Assembly: GCA_036703985.1 (NCBI GenBank)
Contig: DATNQN010000108.1
Coordinates: 62,001-126,000 of the forward strand
Direction of reading: 5' to 3'
From: Leptolyngbyaceae cyanobacterium
Lineage (GTDB): Bacteria > Cyanobacteriota > Cyanobacteriia > Cyanobacteriales > Aerosakkonemataceae
Length of the DNA: 64,000 nucleotides
Shown piece after piece: positions 30,712 through 39,697 of the stretch (position 1 is its first letter; every line of letters begins with the position of its first letter). The position numbers and the translations under genes are program-made. Under the pieces are notes generated by a model. It had not been told where the DNA came from. It did not search any database and saw only the letters and a list, made by a program, of their open reading frames with translations.

Positions 30712-32391
30712 ATGAATAAACCCGTAATTGCGATCGGACTCGATGCAACTAATCCAGAATTGCTGGAAAAATGGATGAGTGAAGGGCATTTGCCAAATTT
30801 GAGTAAAATGCGAGAACGGGGAAGTTACGGACGGCTAAATAACTTTGTAGAATATAGCGATGGAGTTACCCAAACTGCCGATACAGAAAGAATATGGGTG
30901 ACGTTTTTAACGGGTTGCTTGCCTCACAAAACGGGTTATTGGGCTTCGTTAAAATTAGAAAGAGGTACGTACAATTTTACGCGCGATCGCATTGCTGCCA
31001 TTTACGATTATCAAGAATATCCTTTATTTTATGCTTTGGACGAAAAACATCTAGTTTGTATATTTGATGTTCCCGGTGCAACTCTTTCTAACCAAGTCAA
31101 TGGATTGCAAGTTTTGGGTTGGGGAGGACACGCCCAAAACACATTAAATCATTCTCAACCACCCGAACTTTTATCCGATTTAATCAAAGAATATGGGAAA
31201 AATCCTTTAATTAATAATGATTTCGGTTTTTGGTGGGATAAAGCTTATATCAACAGAATTCAAAAATCTATTAATCGTAGCACTTCTGCACGCGCTGCGA
31301 TTTGCCGCGACTTAATCAAACGCCAACCTTGGAATTTATTTTTAACAGTTTTTGGCGATACTCATGCAGTGAGTCACGATTTTTGGCATTTGAGTCAACC
31401 GGATCATCCCCTTTATTCCCACCATCCAGTCGATACAACTTCCGGTGATGCCATACTCGATGCTTTTAAAGAAGTCGATCGAGCAGTAGGAGAAATTTTA
31501 GCAGCGGCTCCTAAAGATGCCTATAAATTAATATTTTCAGTTCACGGCATGGGAAAAAATACAGCGGATTTGTTCACGATGGTATATTTAGCCGAGATGA
31601 TGTATCGGTTTAGTTTTCCTGGTAAATCAATGCTGCCTGGTGGAAAACTGGGAACGACACCACCGCCAATTATTACTAATCCAAAAAGACGTACTTGGAT
31701 GGGAGAAGTTTGGCAATACTTCGACAATACAAATTTAACTAAAAGCTTATTAAAAAGATGGACGCCAGGAAAGTTACAAAAGAAACTAGATAAACTTTTT
31801 GGTAATGTCGGTTTTTCCGCTTTAAGTCAACCAACTGAAGGAAATTTATACTGGCATCCGACAATTTGGTATCAACAATTTTGGCCGGAAATGAAAGCAT
31901 TTTCGCTACCCTTCTTTGAAGGAGGGCATATCCGAATTAACTTGAAGGGAAGAGAACCAAACGGTATTGTAGATGTGTCTGAATACAATAGTTTATGTGA
32001 AGAATTAACCGAAAAATTATATCGTCTGACAGATGGCAGAACTGGAGAACCGATCGTCCAAAAAGTGATACGGACTAGGGATAATGGTATGGATGACGAT
32101 CGCAAATTACCCGATCCGGATTTGGTCGTGTTGTGGCGCGATCGCCCTACTGATGTGGTTGATAGCCCTGATTGGGGACGCATTGGCCCAATTACTTACG
32201 GTCGCAGCGGCGGTCATCGTCCTTACGGATTTTTGCTAGCTGAAGGTGAGGGAATTCCCGCAAATTCTAGTTTATCTGAAGGTCGAGCAGTCGATTTAAC
32301 TGCTACTATTTTAGATTTGATGGGTGCAGAAATTCCGGAGTATTTGGATGGTCAATCTTTGCTGAAATCATCTTTTGCGCGATCGCTTTAG
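30712..32391 (+). CDS. Alkaline-phosphatase-superfamily phosphodiesterase-like protein (2)
   Basis: A 559-aa paralogue of the gene at 26585, with matching IAIGLDATNP, TFLTGCLPHKTGYW, VLGWGGHA, INLKGREPNG and DVVDSPDWGRIGP segments. The metal site again lacks the Asp (SVHGMG). No signal peptide. GGGG precedes the ATG. It is followed after 6 bases by an HpsE-like glycosyltransferase, so the two are co-translated, mirroring the glycosyltransferase/phosphatase association of the first half of the cluster. Confidence 0.85.
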   Translation: MNKPVIAIGLDATNPELLEKWMSEGHLPNLSKMRERGSYGRLNNFVEYSDGVTQTADTERIWVTFLTGCLPHKTGYWASLKLERGTYNFTRDRIAAIYDYQEYPLFYALDEKHLVCIFDVPGATLSNQVNGLQVLGWGGHAQNTLNHSQPPELLSDLIKEYGKNPLINNDFGFWWDKAYINRIQKSINRSTSARAAICRDLIKRQPWNLFLTVFGDTHAVSHDFWHLSQPDHPLYSHHPVDTTSGDAILDAFKEVDRAVGEILAAAPKDAYKLIFSVHGMGKNTADLFTMVYLAEMMYRFSFPGKSMLPGGKLGTTPPPIITNPKRRTWMGEVWQYFDNTNLTKSLLKRWTPGKLQKKLDKLFGNVGFSALSQPTEGNLYWHPTIWYQQFWPEMKAFSLPFFEGGHIRINLKGREPNGIVDVSEYNSLCEELTEKLYRLTDGRTGEPIVQKVIRTRDNGMDDDRKLPDPDLVVLWRDRPTDVVDSPDWGRIGPITYGRSGGHRPYGFLLAEGEGIPANSSLSEGRAVDLTATILDLMGAEIPEYLDGQSLLKSSFARSL

Positions 32392-32397
32392 TAAATC

Positions 32398-33339
32398 ATG
32401 TCCGTTCAATTTACAGTAGCCATTCCAACTTACAATGGAGCTAGTCGGTTGCCCCTAGTTCTAGACCGCTTGCGCCAACAGGCAAATACCGAACATTTTA
32501 ATTGGGAAATAATGGTTGTTGACAATAACAGCAAAGATAATACGAAAGAGGTTGTTGAAGAATATCAAAAAAACTGGCCCGATCGAATTACACTCAGGTA
32601 TTGTTTTGAAGCAGAACAAGGATTAGCTTTTGCCAGACAGCGAGGTGTTGTGGAAGCAAAAGGTGAATGGATTGGTTTTTTAGATGATGATAATTTACCC
32701 GATTGTAACTGGGTAGCGGCTGCTTATTTATTTGGCAAAGAACATCCCAAAGCAGGAGCTTTTGGAGGTCAAATTCACGGAGATTTTGAAGTAGAACCGC
32801 CAGAGAATTTTCAAAGAATCCAATCTTTTTTTGCCATTAGAAACCGAGGGGAAGAACCCCATGAATACGATCCGGAAAATTTGAGTTTACCTCCTGGTGC
32901 GGGAATGGTAGTTCGCAAACAAGCGTGGTGCGAAAACGTTCCCAGTCGCCTGGTGCGGACTGGTAGGGGAGGTAACGATTTTGAAGTGTTGTTGCACATA
33001 TCCCGGGGAGGATGGGAAATTTGGTATAACCCAATGATGAATATTTATCATCAAATTCCCCAATATCGGTTGGAAAGAGAATACTTGATTGCTTTAATTC
33101 GTAATGCTGGGCTCTGTATTTGCGAACTCCGTTTAATCAAAATCAAAAATTGGCAAAAACCAATAATTATGATGAAGATTATGCTAGGAAGTGGGCGTCG
33201 AGCGTTACTACACTTGCTTAAGTATCGCGAAAAAGTTAAAACTGATTTGGTGGCTGCTTGCGAAATGGAATTCTTTTTAAGCTCTTCCTTGAGTCCTTTA
33301 TTTTATTTGAAAAATGTCTTGAGTCGTAGGTTGGGTTGA
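32398..33339 (+). CDS. HpsE-like family 2 glycosyltransferase (3)
   Basis: A 313-aa enzyme with QFTVAIPTYNGASRLPLVL, VVDNNSKDNT and FLDDDNLPDCNW. Closest in the window to the gene at 24339 (shared SFGKEHPKAGAFGGQIHG-like region and the WEIWYNP motif). It lies 6 bases after the phosphodiesterase-like gene, a tight operon. A role in surface polysaccharide synthesis is inferred from family and context. Confidence 0.88.
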   Translation: MSVQFTVAIPTYNGASRLPLVLDRLRQQANTEHFNWEIMVVDNNSKDNTKEVVEEYQKNWPDRITLRYCFEAEQGLAFARQRGVVEAKGEWIGFLDDDNLPDCNWVAAAYLFGKEHPKAGAFGGQIHGDFEVEPPENFQRIQSFFAIRNRGEEPHEYDPENLSLPPGAGMVVRKQAWCENVPSRLVRTGRGGNDFEVLLHISRGGWEIWYNPMMNIYHQIPQYRLEREYLIALIRNAGLCICELRLIKIKNWQKPIIMMKIMLGSGRRALLHLLKYREKVKTDLVAACEMEFFLSSSLSPLFYLKNVLSRRLG

Positions 33340-33409
33340 TGCACAAAACCCAACCTAAAAAAAATGGCAAGATGTTGTTAAACAAACTAGCTTTATTGTG
33401 ACTAAATCT

Positions 33410-34984
33410 CTAATTATTTACCAGAGATTTCTGACAAAAAGCTGCGATCGGTTTTCCTTCCGCATCAGGCAGTGACACTTCTAAAAGGGAAGCTAATGTG
33501 GGAGCAAAGTCGATTACCGAAATTGGGTCTTCAATTTTCCCTGGGTGAATTGATGGGCCGATCGCAAACACCATGCCATTTCCCTCGGATTTGTGATCTC
33601 CCGTGCGGACACCGCCAAAAACTTTTTCAATTGTGCCGATTTTGGGAGAAGAAACCCTAGAAATTGGCGCTTCCCGATGCCATTCAACTAATAAGTCGGG
33701 AAGATAATCCATGTTTTTTCCTTCATAGATATCTGCGGTACGAATCACCCTAGAAACTAATGGTTTGCCCGTATCGAGATTCACAACTGCCATCAAATCT
33801 TCAGTCAATTGTTGGCAGAAAGCTTCGTATTCTGCTCCCGGTTGAATCTTCCCATTCGGTTCGCGACCAACCAAATTGATCCGGATTCCTCCGTAAGTGT
33901 CATTGTTGGGAACTGTAAAACATTTACGAATTGCACGACTGGGTTCTTTTAAACCCTGACGCAATGGTTTATCGTTCTTCCAAAAGCGATTTCTTAAAGG
34001 TTTCCAAATGTAATTTCGCAGAGGTTTAAGTAAGTTTCGGATGATAGGATTTTGCTCCCAAGATGAATTGAGAACTTTCGCAACTTGTTGACGCACTACA
34101 GGTGTTTTCACATTTTCCAGGCGAGAAAGAATATCATCTAATAAGAACGTGCCATCATAGTGTGGCCCCATTCCATGACTGGCAAGGACAAAAACAGTCG
34201 TGTCTTCTCCCACCTGTTTTAAAAGTCTTCCAATTGCAGCATCGATCGCGATATAAGTATCTCGGATTGGATTACCAACTGCATTGGCGATTTCCGGATC
34301 GTGTTTTGGGTGAGTTGAGTCGTGAATATTCCAACACTGATGACCGACACAATGACTATCACTAAAAACTGTCAGAAATAAATCCCATTCTCCTTGAGCT
34401 AAAAAGTAACTGGATAGTTCTTCTTTTTTTTCAATTCTAGTCATTAATCGATCGCGGAATTCTTGGAATCCTATAGCGGTACGTTTAACAGTATTGCAGT
34501 CCCCAATGGGATCTCGACCAAACTTTAACTGTACTTCTAAAGCGAGGGAATGAGGCCAAGTATAGATATTCCCTACAAAATCAGGGTCATGAGTTCCCCA
34601 ATCAACAATTTGAATTCCATTTAGATTCTCTGATGGAAAACTTTTCGGGACATCGATAATAGCAACTCGCCGACCCGCTTGGCTGAAAACATCCCAGAAT
34701 GGTTTTCCCTCTACATCAAAAACCGAAAATTTTTTAGTATTATATGTACCTGGAATTAACTGACTGTAGCAGTATCGAGTGTGTTGTGCGGGTGAAACCC
34801 CTGTCCAAAAAGAAGGCCAAACTGCGCCTACAAAAAGCCCGATTGGATTTTTAGTAATTCCCCAAGCTGCGCGTTCAAACAGGGATTTAAAAGTAGGAAG
34901 TAAGCCTTCATTGGCCCACTGAGTAATTAAATCTTTATCTGCTGCATCTATACCGATGAACAGGATTTTTGTTTTGTCGCTCAT
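33410..34984 (-). CDS. Alkaline-phosphatase-superfamily phosphodiesterase-like protein (3)
   Basis: A 524-aa third member of the family, on the opposite strand and more diverged: LFIGIDAADK at the start, WPSFWTGVSPAQHTRY at the nucleophile region, LASHGMG at the late metal site (Asp again absent) and INLVGREPNG. AAGGAAA lies before the ATG. Its presence beside the other two suggests related but separate phosphodiester substrates. Downstream on the other strand the glycosyltransferase gene ends about 70 bases away. Confidence 0.83.
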   Translation of the reverse strand: MSDKTKILFIGIDAADKDLITQWANEGLLPTFKSLFERAAWGITKNPIGLFVGAVWPSFWTGVSPAQHTRYCYSQLIPGTYNTKKFSVFDVEGKPFWDVFSQAGRRVAIIDVPKSFPSENLNGIQIVDWGTHDPDFVGNIYTWPHSLALEVQLKFGRDPIGDCNTVKRTAIGFQEFRDRLMTRIEKKEELSSYFLAQGEWDLFLTVFSDSHCVGHQCWNIHDSTHPKHDPEIANAVGNPIRDTYIAIDAAIGRLLKQVGEDTTVFVLASHGMGPHYDGTFLLDDILSRLENVKTPVVRQQVAKVLNSSWEQNPIIRNLLKPLRNYIWKPLRNRFWKNDKPLRQGLKEPSRAIRKCFTVPNNDTYGGIRINLVGREPNGKIQPGAEYEAFCQQLTEDLMAVVNLDTGKPLVSRVIRTADIYEGKNMDYLPDLLVEWHREAPISRVSSPKIGTIEKVFGGVRTGDHKSEGNGMVFAIGPSIHPGKIEDPISVIDFAPTLASLLEVSLPDAEGKPIAAFCQKSLVNN

Positions 34985-35070
34985 TTAATATTTCCTTGAC
35001 AACAAGTAATTGTTATATTTCAACTTATTCAGTACCAGATTACTCGTTAATTAGAAAAATGCCAACTTTT

Positions 35071-35829
35071 TTATTGAAGTTTTGTTAAAATTTTTGTTAA
35101 TTCTTGATTTAAAATTTCATATCCCTTGTCATTGAGGTGTAAGGTATCAAGCTCGTACTTATTTTTACCGTTCTCAGCTAAAAGCAAATAGCTATCTAAA
35201 ATAATTACGTTTGGTGCTTGCAATGAAGATATGTAAGAATTTACCTCTACGATAGCGCGATCGACATCTGACGACCAAAACGGTTTGCGTGCTAGCGGCA
35301 CGTTACCAACTGGGAAAATCGTGGTGAGGATAACGGTAGCACCGACAGATTGCGATCGCTTGACGATCTCCTGTATATTTGCTTTGCAATTAGCGATAAT
35401 GCTAGCTTTTTGGTAGGGAAACAGCGGAATCGTTTTCAAATCGTTAATACAGACTTGCACAACCACAATTTTTGGACGTAACGGCAAAATCTGTTTGTCA
35501 AAACGTGCCAAAACTTGAGTAGAAGTTTGACCAGTAATACCGCGATTCACAAACGAAAAACCCTTGATATCATCAGGAAAATCCCATTCTTCTGCACGGG
35601 AATCACCAAAAAATACTACAGTTTTAGCTGAAGAATTACTTACACCAGATTGTTTGTCTTTGCCACTAAAATATGATAAACCTAACGGATCTAAGCGAGT
35701 TTGATTTAATAGCAGATAGTAATGTCTCGCTGCCACGAATAAAATTGCATTGAGCGCCACCGATGCAATCAATGCAACCACAGATAAGATGAAAGCTAAA
35801 CGAAAAATTTGGGGTGGTTTTTGCATCAT
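35071..35829 (-). CDS. Membrane-anchored SGNH/GDSL hydrolase
   Basis: A 252-aa protein with one N-terminal membrane helix (about 10-32) and an SGNH hydrolase domain: VVFFGDSRAEEWDF (block I with Ser), NRGITGQTS (block II Gly), VVVQVCINDLKT (block III Asn) and DTLHLNDKGYEIL (block V Asp and His). The active site would face outward from the membrane. Such enzymes deacetylate or esterify surface glycans, which suits the neighbouring acyltransferase. The frame is open from TTG 35838, but two ATGs follow; I use 35829. Confidence 0.85.
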   Translation of the reverse strand: MMQKPPQIFRLAFILSVVALIASVALNAILFVAARHYYLLLNQTRLDPLGLSYFSGKDKQSGVSNSSAKTVVFFGDSRAEEWDFPDDIKGFSFVNRGITGQTSTQVLARFDKQILPLRPKIVVVQVCINDLKTIPLFPYQKASIIANCKANIQEIVKRSQSVGATVILTTIFPVGNVPLARKPFWSSDVDRAIVEVNSYISSLQAPNVIILDSYLLLAENGKNKYELDTLHLNDKGYEILNQELTKILTKLQ

Positions 35830-35882
35830 AGGTGGCAACTCGAACGAACATTAACAAAATAGAAGTTTCCGAATCAGTCGCC

Positions 35883-35963
35883 AGAATTCAGAACTTAATT
35901 ATTGGCGAGTTTGGTTTTTTTTACTAATTTATTCTGGATTCTGGCTTCTGAATTCTGGCTTCT
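35883..35963. repeat. GAATTC/TTCTGG simple direct repeats
   Basis: Degenerate units of TTCTGGCTTCTGAA type lie here between two minus-strand genes; the reverse complement of the same word family occurs at 50036-50099. It is a common filler repeat of filamentous cyanobacteria. Confidence 0.5.
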
Positions 35964-37361
35964 TCAAGCTGGTGTTTTTACCGTGTAATACTCATTCTTA
36001 GCATACACGCTAATAATCGTATTGCCAACTTCAAAAAATATTCCTTCTCGTTCATCTTTAGAAAAATGCAAATCGGGATATTTCGCGCCAATTATATCGG
36101 CAGTTTGCGCTTGAACATCCATTGCATCGGGTAACTTTCCAGTAGAACCGATGTAGAAAACCACTGGGTTGATTTTTTCCCGATAAATTTTTTCTACATA
36201 GTCCTCTAGTTTGTCACTTGCCGCAGTTAAAGCTGCTACAAATTCATCCCGATTTACCTTTTCTCCGTGCCATTTTTCCTGCAACATTGGCATAAGATGA
36301 TCTGCCCCAACTTTTGATAAGATAGCGGCAACCTTACAGTTATCTTCAATACCGAGAAAATCATCAAAAATCTGCTGCATCAACTCATCAACCTTGGTGA
36401 TTTTAGTGCGAGATGATAGAGTTTTGTGGTAAAAGACAACATTATCATCCAAGATAGCATCAAAGGTAGGCTTGTTCAGCTTTTTGCCGCTACCTTCCAG
36501 ATACACATCATACATTCGATCGAGAAATTTATTCGCAGAGTGAAGCTGGCCGAGATTGAGGATTTCTTTGCTACCAATATCGACTTTGTAGGTTTTTCGG
36601 AAATCTACCGTGCCATTAGCAAGTGCTGCGTGTAAATCGCGATATTCTGTCGTCGTGGGAAAGTTGAGATGAAGGTTTTTCGACAAATAGTGCTTTTCTA
36701 ATTCTTGCAGTTGTTCGGGGGTGTAAATATCTGACTTTTTCCGCAACAAAGCTGATAAAATACTGGAAAGTATTTTAATTTGTGCTAATTCGTCGAATAC
36801 TCCATCTAAGTTGGCATAAGTTACCCGCTCGGGAACTAAAGGTAAGTTGTCTAACTGAATAGTGTATTCTTTGCGGAAGTCATAATTTTCCGTTTCAATT
36901 ACACCTTTTTCTTTCAACAACTCAAACACTTTTTTGTTGCTGATTTTGATTTGCAGCGACTTGAGATTTACTTCACCGTTGCTGACGATCGTATAATTAT
37001 TGAAAGTTTCAACGTTGGTAAATAACAAGCCAGCTACTTCCGCGAGCGGGTTGCCATCGGCGGATTTTACCAGTTTCACAGGTCTGGTAATCAGCATATT
37101 GAGTGTAGCGGTATGGCGGTTAAGTTTAAATGAAACAATCCGAACATATTCGCCACTATCCATAGATTCAGCTTTGATTAAAGGCTCAAATAAGTCACCC
37201 TTTTCGTCTCTGTAACCTTTAATTCTTTTGAGTCCTTGGCGGTGATATTTTTCCTGTAAATGTTGAAAATTAACAATGATATGTTTGCGGTTTTCTTCTA
37301 ACAGCTTGACTAACTCTAAAAGAGAAGTTTGATGGGGGGATTTCTGAATATTTAACACCAT
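35964..37361 (-). CDS. Unrecognised 465-aa protein
   Basis: I do not recognise this family. It is a soluble, charged, mostly helical protein with no signal peptide or membrane helix. The N-terminal part is strand-forming (YVRIVSFKLNRHTATLNM), the centre is rich in Lys/Leu helices, and the C-terminus ends in strands (NTIISVYAKNEYYTVKTPA). The ATG at 37361 is chosen over a TTG at 37385 because GAGGAAG lies 9 bases before it. The gene diverges from a phage-type Gp157 gene 290 bases away, so a phage-derived or phage-related role is possible but unproven. Confidence 0.7.
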   Translation of the reverse strand: MVLNIQKSPHQTSLLELVKLLEENRKHIIVNFQHLQEKYHRQGLKRIKGYRDEKGDLFEPLIKAESMDSGEYVRIVSFKLNRHTATLNMLITRPVKLVKSADGNPLAEVAGLLFTNVETFNNYTIVSNGEVNLKSLQIKISNKKVFELLKEKGVIETENYDFRKEYTIQLDNLPLVPERVTYANLDGVFDELAQIKILSSILSALLRKKSDIYTPEQLQELEKHYLSKNLHLNFPTTTEYRDLHAALANGTVDFRKTYKVDIGSKEILNLGQLHSANKFLDRMYDVYLEGSGKKLNKPTFDAILDDNVVFYHKTLSSRTKITKVDELMQQIFDDFLGIEDNCKVAAILSKVGADHLMPMLQEKWHGEKVNRDEFVAALTAASDKLEDYVEKIYREKINPVVFYIGSTGKLPDAMDVQAQTADIIGAKYPDLHFSKDEREGIFFEVGNTIISVYAKNEYYTVKTPA

Positions 37362-37651
37362 AATGCGATTCTTCCTCTGTTCCAATATTGATGCCCAGCA
37401 AAACTAATGCTGCACCCTGCTCAAGGGGAGGTATGGCAATGCGATCGCGCTCTCTCAAACGAGAATCATTGCCGCAAGGTAGCCAGACTAACCCAAATGA
37501 ATTACATCCTCATTTGCGTTTATCTGCGATTAAAAATCTGAAAGAAATTTGGCTGCAATTGGAAAACTTTAGACAAAATGTGATGAAGTGTCTTTACTCT
37601 TATATTATACTTCAAAATTAAGGGGTTTGGGCAAATTGAGGAGCCAATTTA

Positions 37652-38203
37652 ATGGAAAGCACCGTTCCGCCAAATGTACCAGCACAACCGCGAACTTTAT
37701 TCAATATTTCCGACGAACTGAGCCAGTTAAATGTGCTGCTGGATGAATTAGATGGGGATGACGAAGAGAGCAAACAGCTAATTACCGATTACCTGGAACA
37801 GTTGGGGGAAGAACGCGATCGCAAACTGGATAATTACGCCGCCTTGATTGCTGAATTAGAAGCAAAAGCAGAAGTTCGCAAAGCAGAAGCAAAACGTTTG
37901 GCAAATTTAGCCGCTAGCGATGAAAAAAAAGCCCAAATGCTGAAAGAACGGCTAAAATGGTTCTTTGAAACCAACAGCTTGAAAACCGTCGAAACAAGTC
38001 GCTACAAATTGAGTTTGGCAAAAAGCGGTGGAAAACCCCCATTAATCCTCGATGATTCGGTTTCAGCGACTGAATTGCCGGAAAAATTTCAGAAAGTAAG
38101 TGTGGAAGTAGATAAAACGGCGATTAGAGCAGCATTAGAAGCAGGGGAAGATTTAGATTTTGCACGGTTAGGCGATCGCAGTTCCAACATCCGCATTCGA
38201 TAA
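37652..38203 (+). CDS. Siphovirus Gp157-like protein
   Basis: A 183-aa protein: an acidic helical N-terminus, a long coiled coil (about 55-115, rich in Ala/Glu/Lys), and a C-terminal segment with YKLSLAKSGGKPPLIL, LPEKFQKVSVEVDKTAIRAAL and a final NIRIR, the pattern of the phage Gp157 family. Members occur in phages and as stray chromosomal genes; a streptococcal one was linked to phage resistance. Strong ribosome-binding site GAGGAG, 9 bases before the ATG. No other phage gene is seen nearby, so it is a domesticated or remnant gene. Confidence 0.75.
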   Translation: MESTVPPNVPAQPRTLFNISDELSQLNVLLDELDGDDEESKQLITDYLEQLGEERDRKLDNYAALIAELEAKAEVRKAEAKRLANLAASDEKKAQMLKERLKWFFETNSLKTVETSRYKLSLAKSGGKPPLILDDSVSATELPEKFQKVSVEVDKTAIRAALEAGEDLDFARLGDRSSNIRIR

Positions 38204-38717
38204 TTGGCAATATCATGTTCGGTTGATTAGTTTTGATTACCGCATCTCTAGCAAAAACCTGAAAACCCCTTCTCTGTCTACCTCCTGTCCTCAGCAGGAT
38301 GGTAAATTTCTGCTCGGAATGCGCTAACTACCGGAAGCGATCGCAGCAAGCAGCCACTAAGTCCAGTTTATCAGCTAGAGCCACAATCAGTCAGGGTTTA
38401 TGCTTACTAGTGTTTATCAAAGATAATACGGTCAGTCATACCTAACTTTACATCATCTTCATATAGTTCGCTTGTCCTTGAAACTGCTCAAAGCCAGATG
38501 GATTAAGCAATGCAAGCAAAAATATCCCCTGCATAACAACAATCCAAAATATAATTTTTTGATAAAGTAACGCAAAAATTGTAGACACTTTCTCAGTTTA
38601 TTTTCTTAAATAAACTACTAATTTGCAGTTTGCACATTGAAAAAGACAAAAAATAACCGTAATTTCTCTGAATACCGCTGAGCGGTTAACGCAAGACAAT
38701 CAGCATTTACCAAACCA
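38204..38717. other. Upstream region of the third PEP-CTERM gene
   Basis: No credible gene in these 514 bases. The right end carries the PEP-CTERM upstream boxes (38556-38586) and a TGAGCGGTTAAC box at 38679. The left part has no recognisable structure. Confidence 0.5.
38556..38586 (+). promoter_or_regulatory. Shared PEP-CTERM upstream element, copy 3
   Basis: TTTTTGATAAAG (38556-38567), 12 bases, TGTAGAC (38580-38586), 132 bases before the ATG at 38718. The 12-base spacing is identical to copies 1 and 2, while the rest of the region is not alignable except a TGAGCGGTTAAC box at 38679. Confidence 0.6.
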
Positions 38718-39476
38718 ATGAAAAACATATTTACTAAAATTGCCACCGGTGCAGTTACAAGTACTGCTCTTTCTGTTGCGATCGCAGTTGATGTTCCGAC
38801 AGCAAGCGCAGCCAGCCTTTTTATTGCCAATCACGGGTTTGAAGAAACAATCCTGGAAGAAGGCGGATATACTTACAGAGAACCAATTCCAGGTTGGCAA
38901 ATCTACGACCCCAACAACCTTTTCGCCAACGGAAATTCCAATTATTCCGTATTTAATGCTGTCGAAGCTTCTTATCCTGGCGGTATAGTTGCAGAAGGCA
39001 ATAATGTGGGCGCTATTTTTCTGGCAAACGAAGTAGGAAGCGGTGTCGCAGGGTTTTCCCAAATCCTCGGTGATGTCCTGACTGCTGGTAAAGCCTATAC
39101 TTTGAAAGTGAATATAGGCGATCCCTTCCCCGACGAATATACTGGCGAGGGTTTCCCCGGCTACGCCGTACAATTGCTAGCAGGCGGTCAGGTGATTGCC
39201 GAAGACTTTAACACCCAAAGTTTCAATCCGGGCACTTTTATCACTTCCACCGTATCCTATACAGCTAGCGCTAATGACAACTACTTAGGTCAAGCACTGG
39301 AAATCCGATTGCTCAACGTCCTAACAGGTACGGGTAAAGAAGTTAATTTCGATAACGTTCGCTTAGACGCAACTTCAGTTCCCGAACCTACATCAATTTT
39401 TGGCTTATTGGGATTAGGTGCTTTCGGTGCGGTTTCAGCTTTTAAGAAAAAGCGCACGTCCTCCCAACGGGGATAG
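38718..39476 (+). CDS. PEP-CTERM sorting domain protein
   Basis: A 252-aa exported protein: signal peptide (about 1-33, ending ASAAS), a body with NHGFEE at the start, an IPGWQIYDPN motif and INIGD-like strands typical of carbohydrate-binding-like jelly rolls in PEP-CTERM proteins, and a C-terminal VPEPTSIFGLLGLG helix (from residue 221) with a KKKR tail. Likely an extracellular or cell-surface protein processed by an exosortase encoded elsewhere. Its body is unrelated to the two at 18248 and 20193, although it shares their upstream motif. Confidence 0.88.
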   Translation: MKNIFTKIATGAVTSTALSVAIAVDVPTASAASLFIANHGFEETILEEGGYTYREPIPGWQIYDPNNLFANGNSNYSVFNAVEASYPGGIVAEGNNVGAIFLANEVGSGVAGFSQILGDVLTAGKAYTLKVNIGDPFPDEYTGEGFPGYAVQLLAGGQVIAEDFNTQSFNPGTFITSTVSYTASANDNYLGQALEIRLLNVLTGTGKEVNFDNVRLDATSVPEPTSIFGLLGLGAFGAVSAFKKKRTSSQRG

Positions 39477-39528
39477 CTTAACAGTTGGTGTTAGCTCTGA
39501 TGGCAACAACGAGTTAACCAAGGTACAT

Positions 39529-39561
39529 AGAAACCCGGTTTCTCCAAGAAACCGGGTTTCT
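39529..39561. repeat. AGAAACCCGG hairpin repeat, copy 3 (double unit)
   Basis: Two inverted units AGAAACCCGGTTTCT and AGAAACCGGGTTTCT joined around CCA; nearly identical in layout to 3709-3741. Located 50 bases after the PEP-CTERM stop, where it could act as a transcript end. Confidence 0.8.
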
Positions 39562-39697
39562 AGCCATTACTTCACGCAACGGAAATCAGCTATAATACTC
39601 ACCTCTTCACTATTACGTAAAGCTTAAAAATTTCATCAACCCTCAGAGAACTTGCTAGCGTGTAACTACATACTCCCTTTGAGGGATGATTTTTTTT

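Noticed and set aside
37388-37621. 77-codon plus-strand frame between the 465-aa gene and the Gp157 gene
   Set aside because: Overlaps the promoter region of both genes, mixed composition, no ribosome-binding site or family resemblance.
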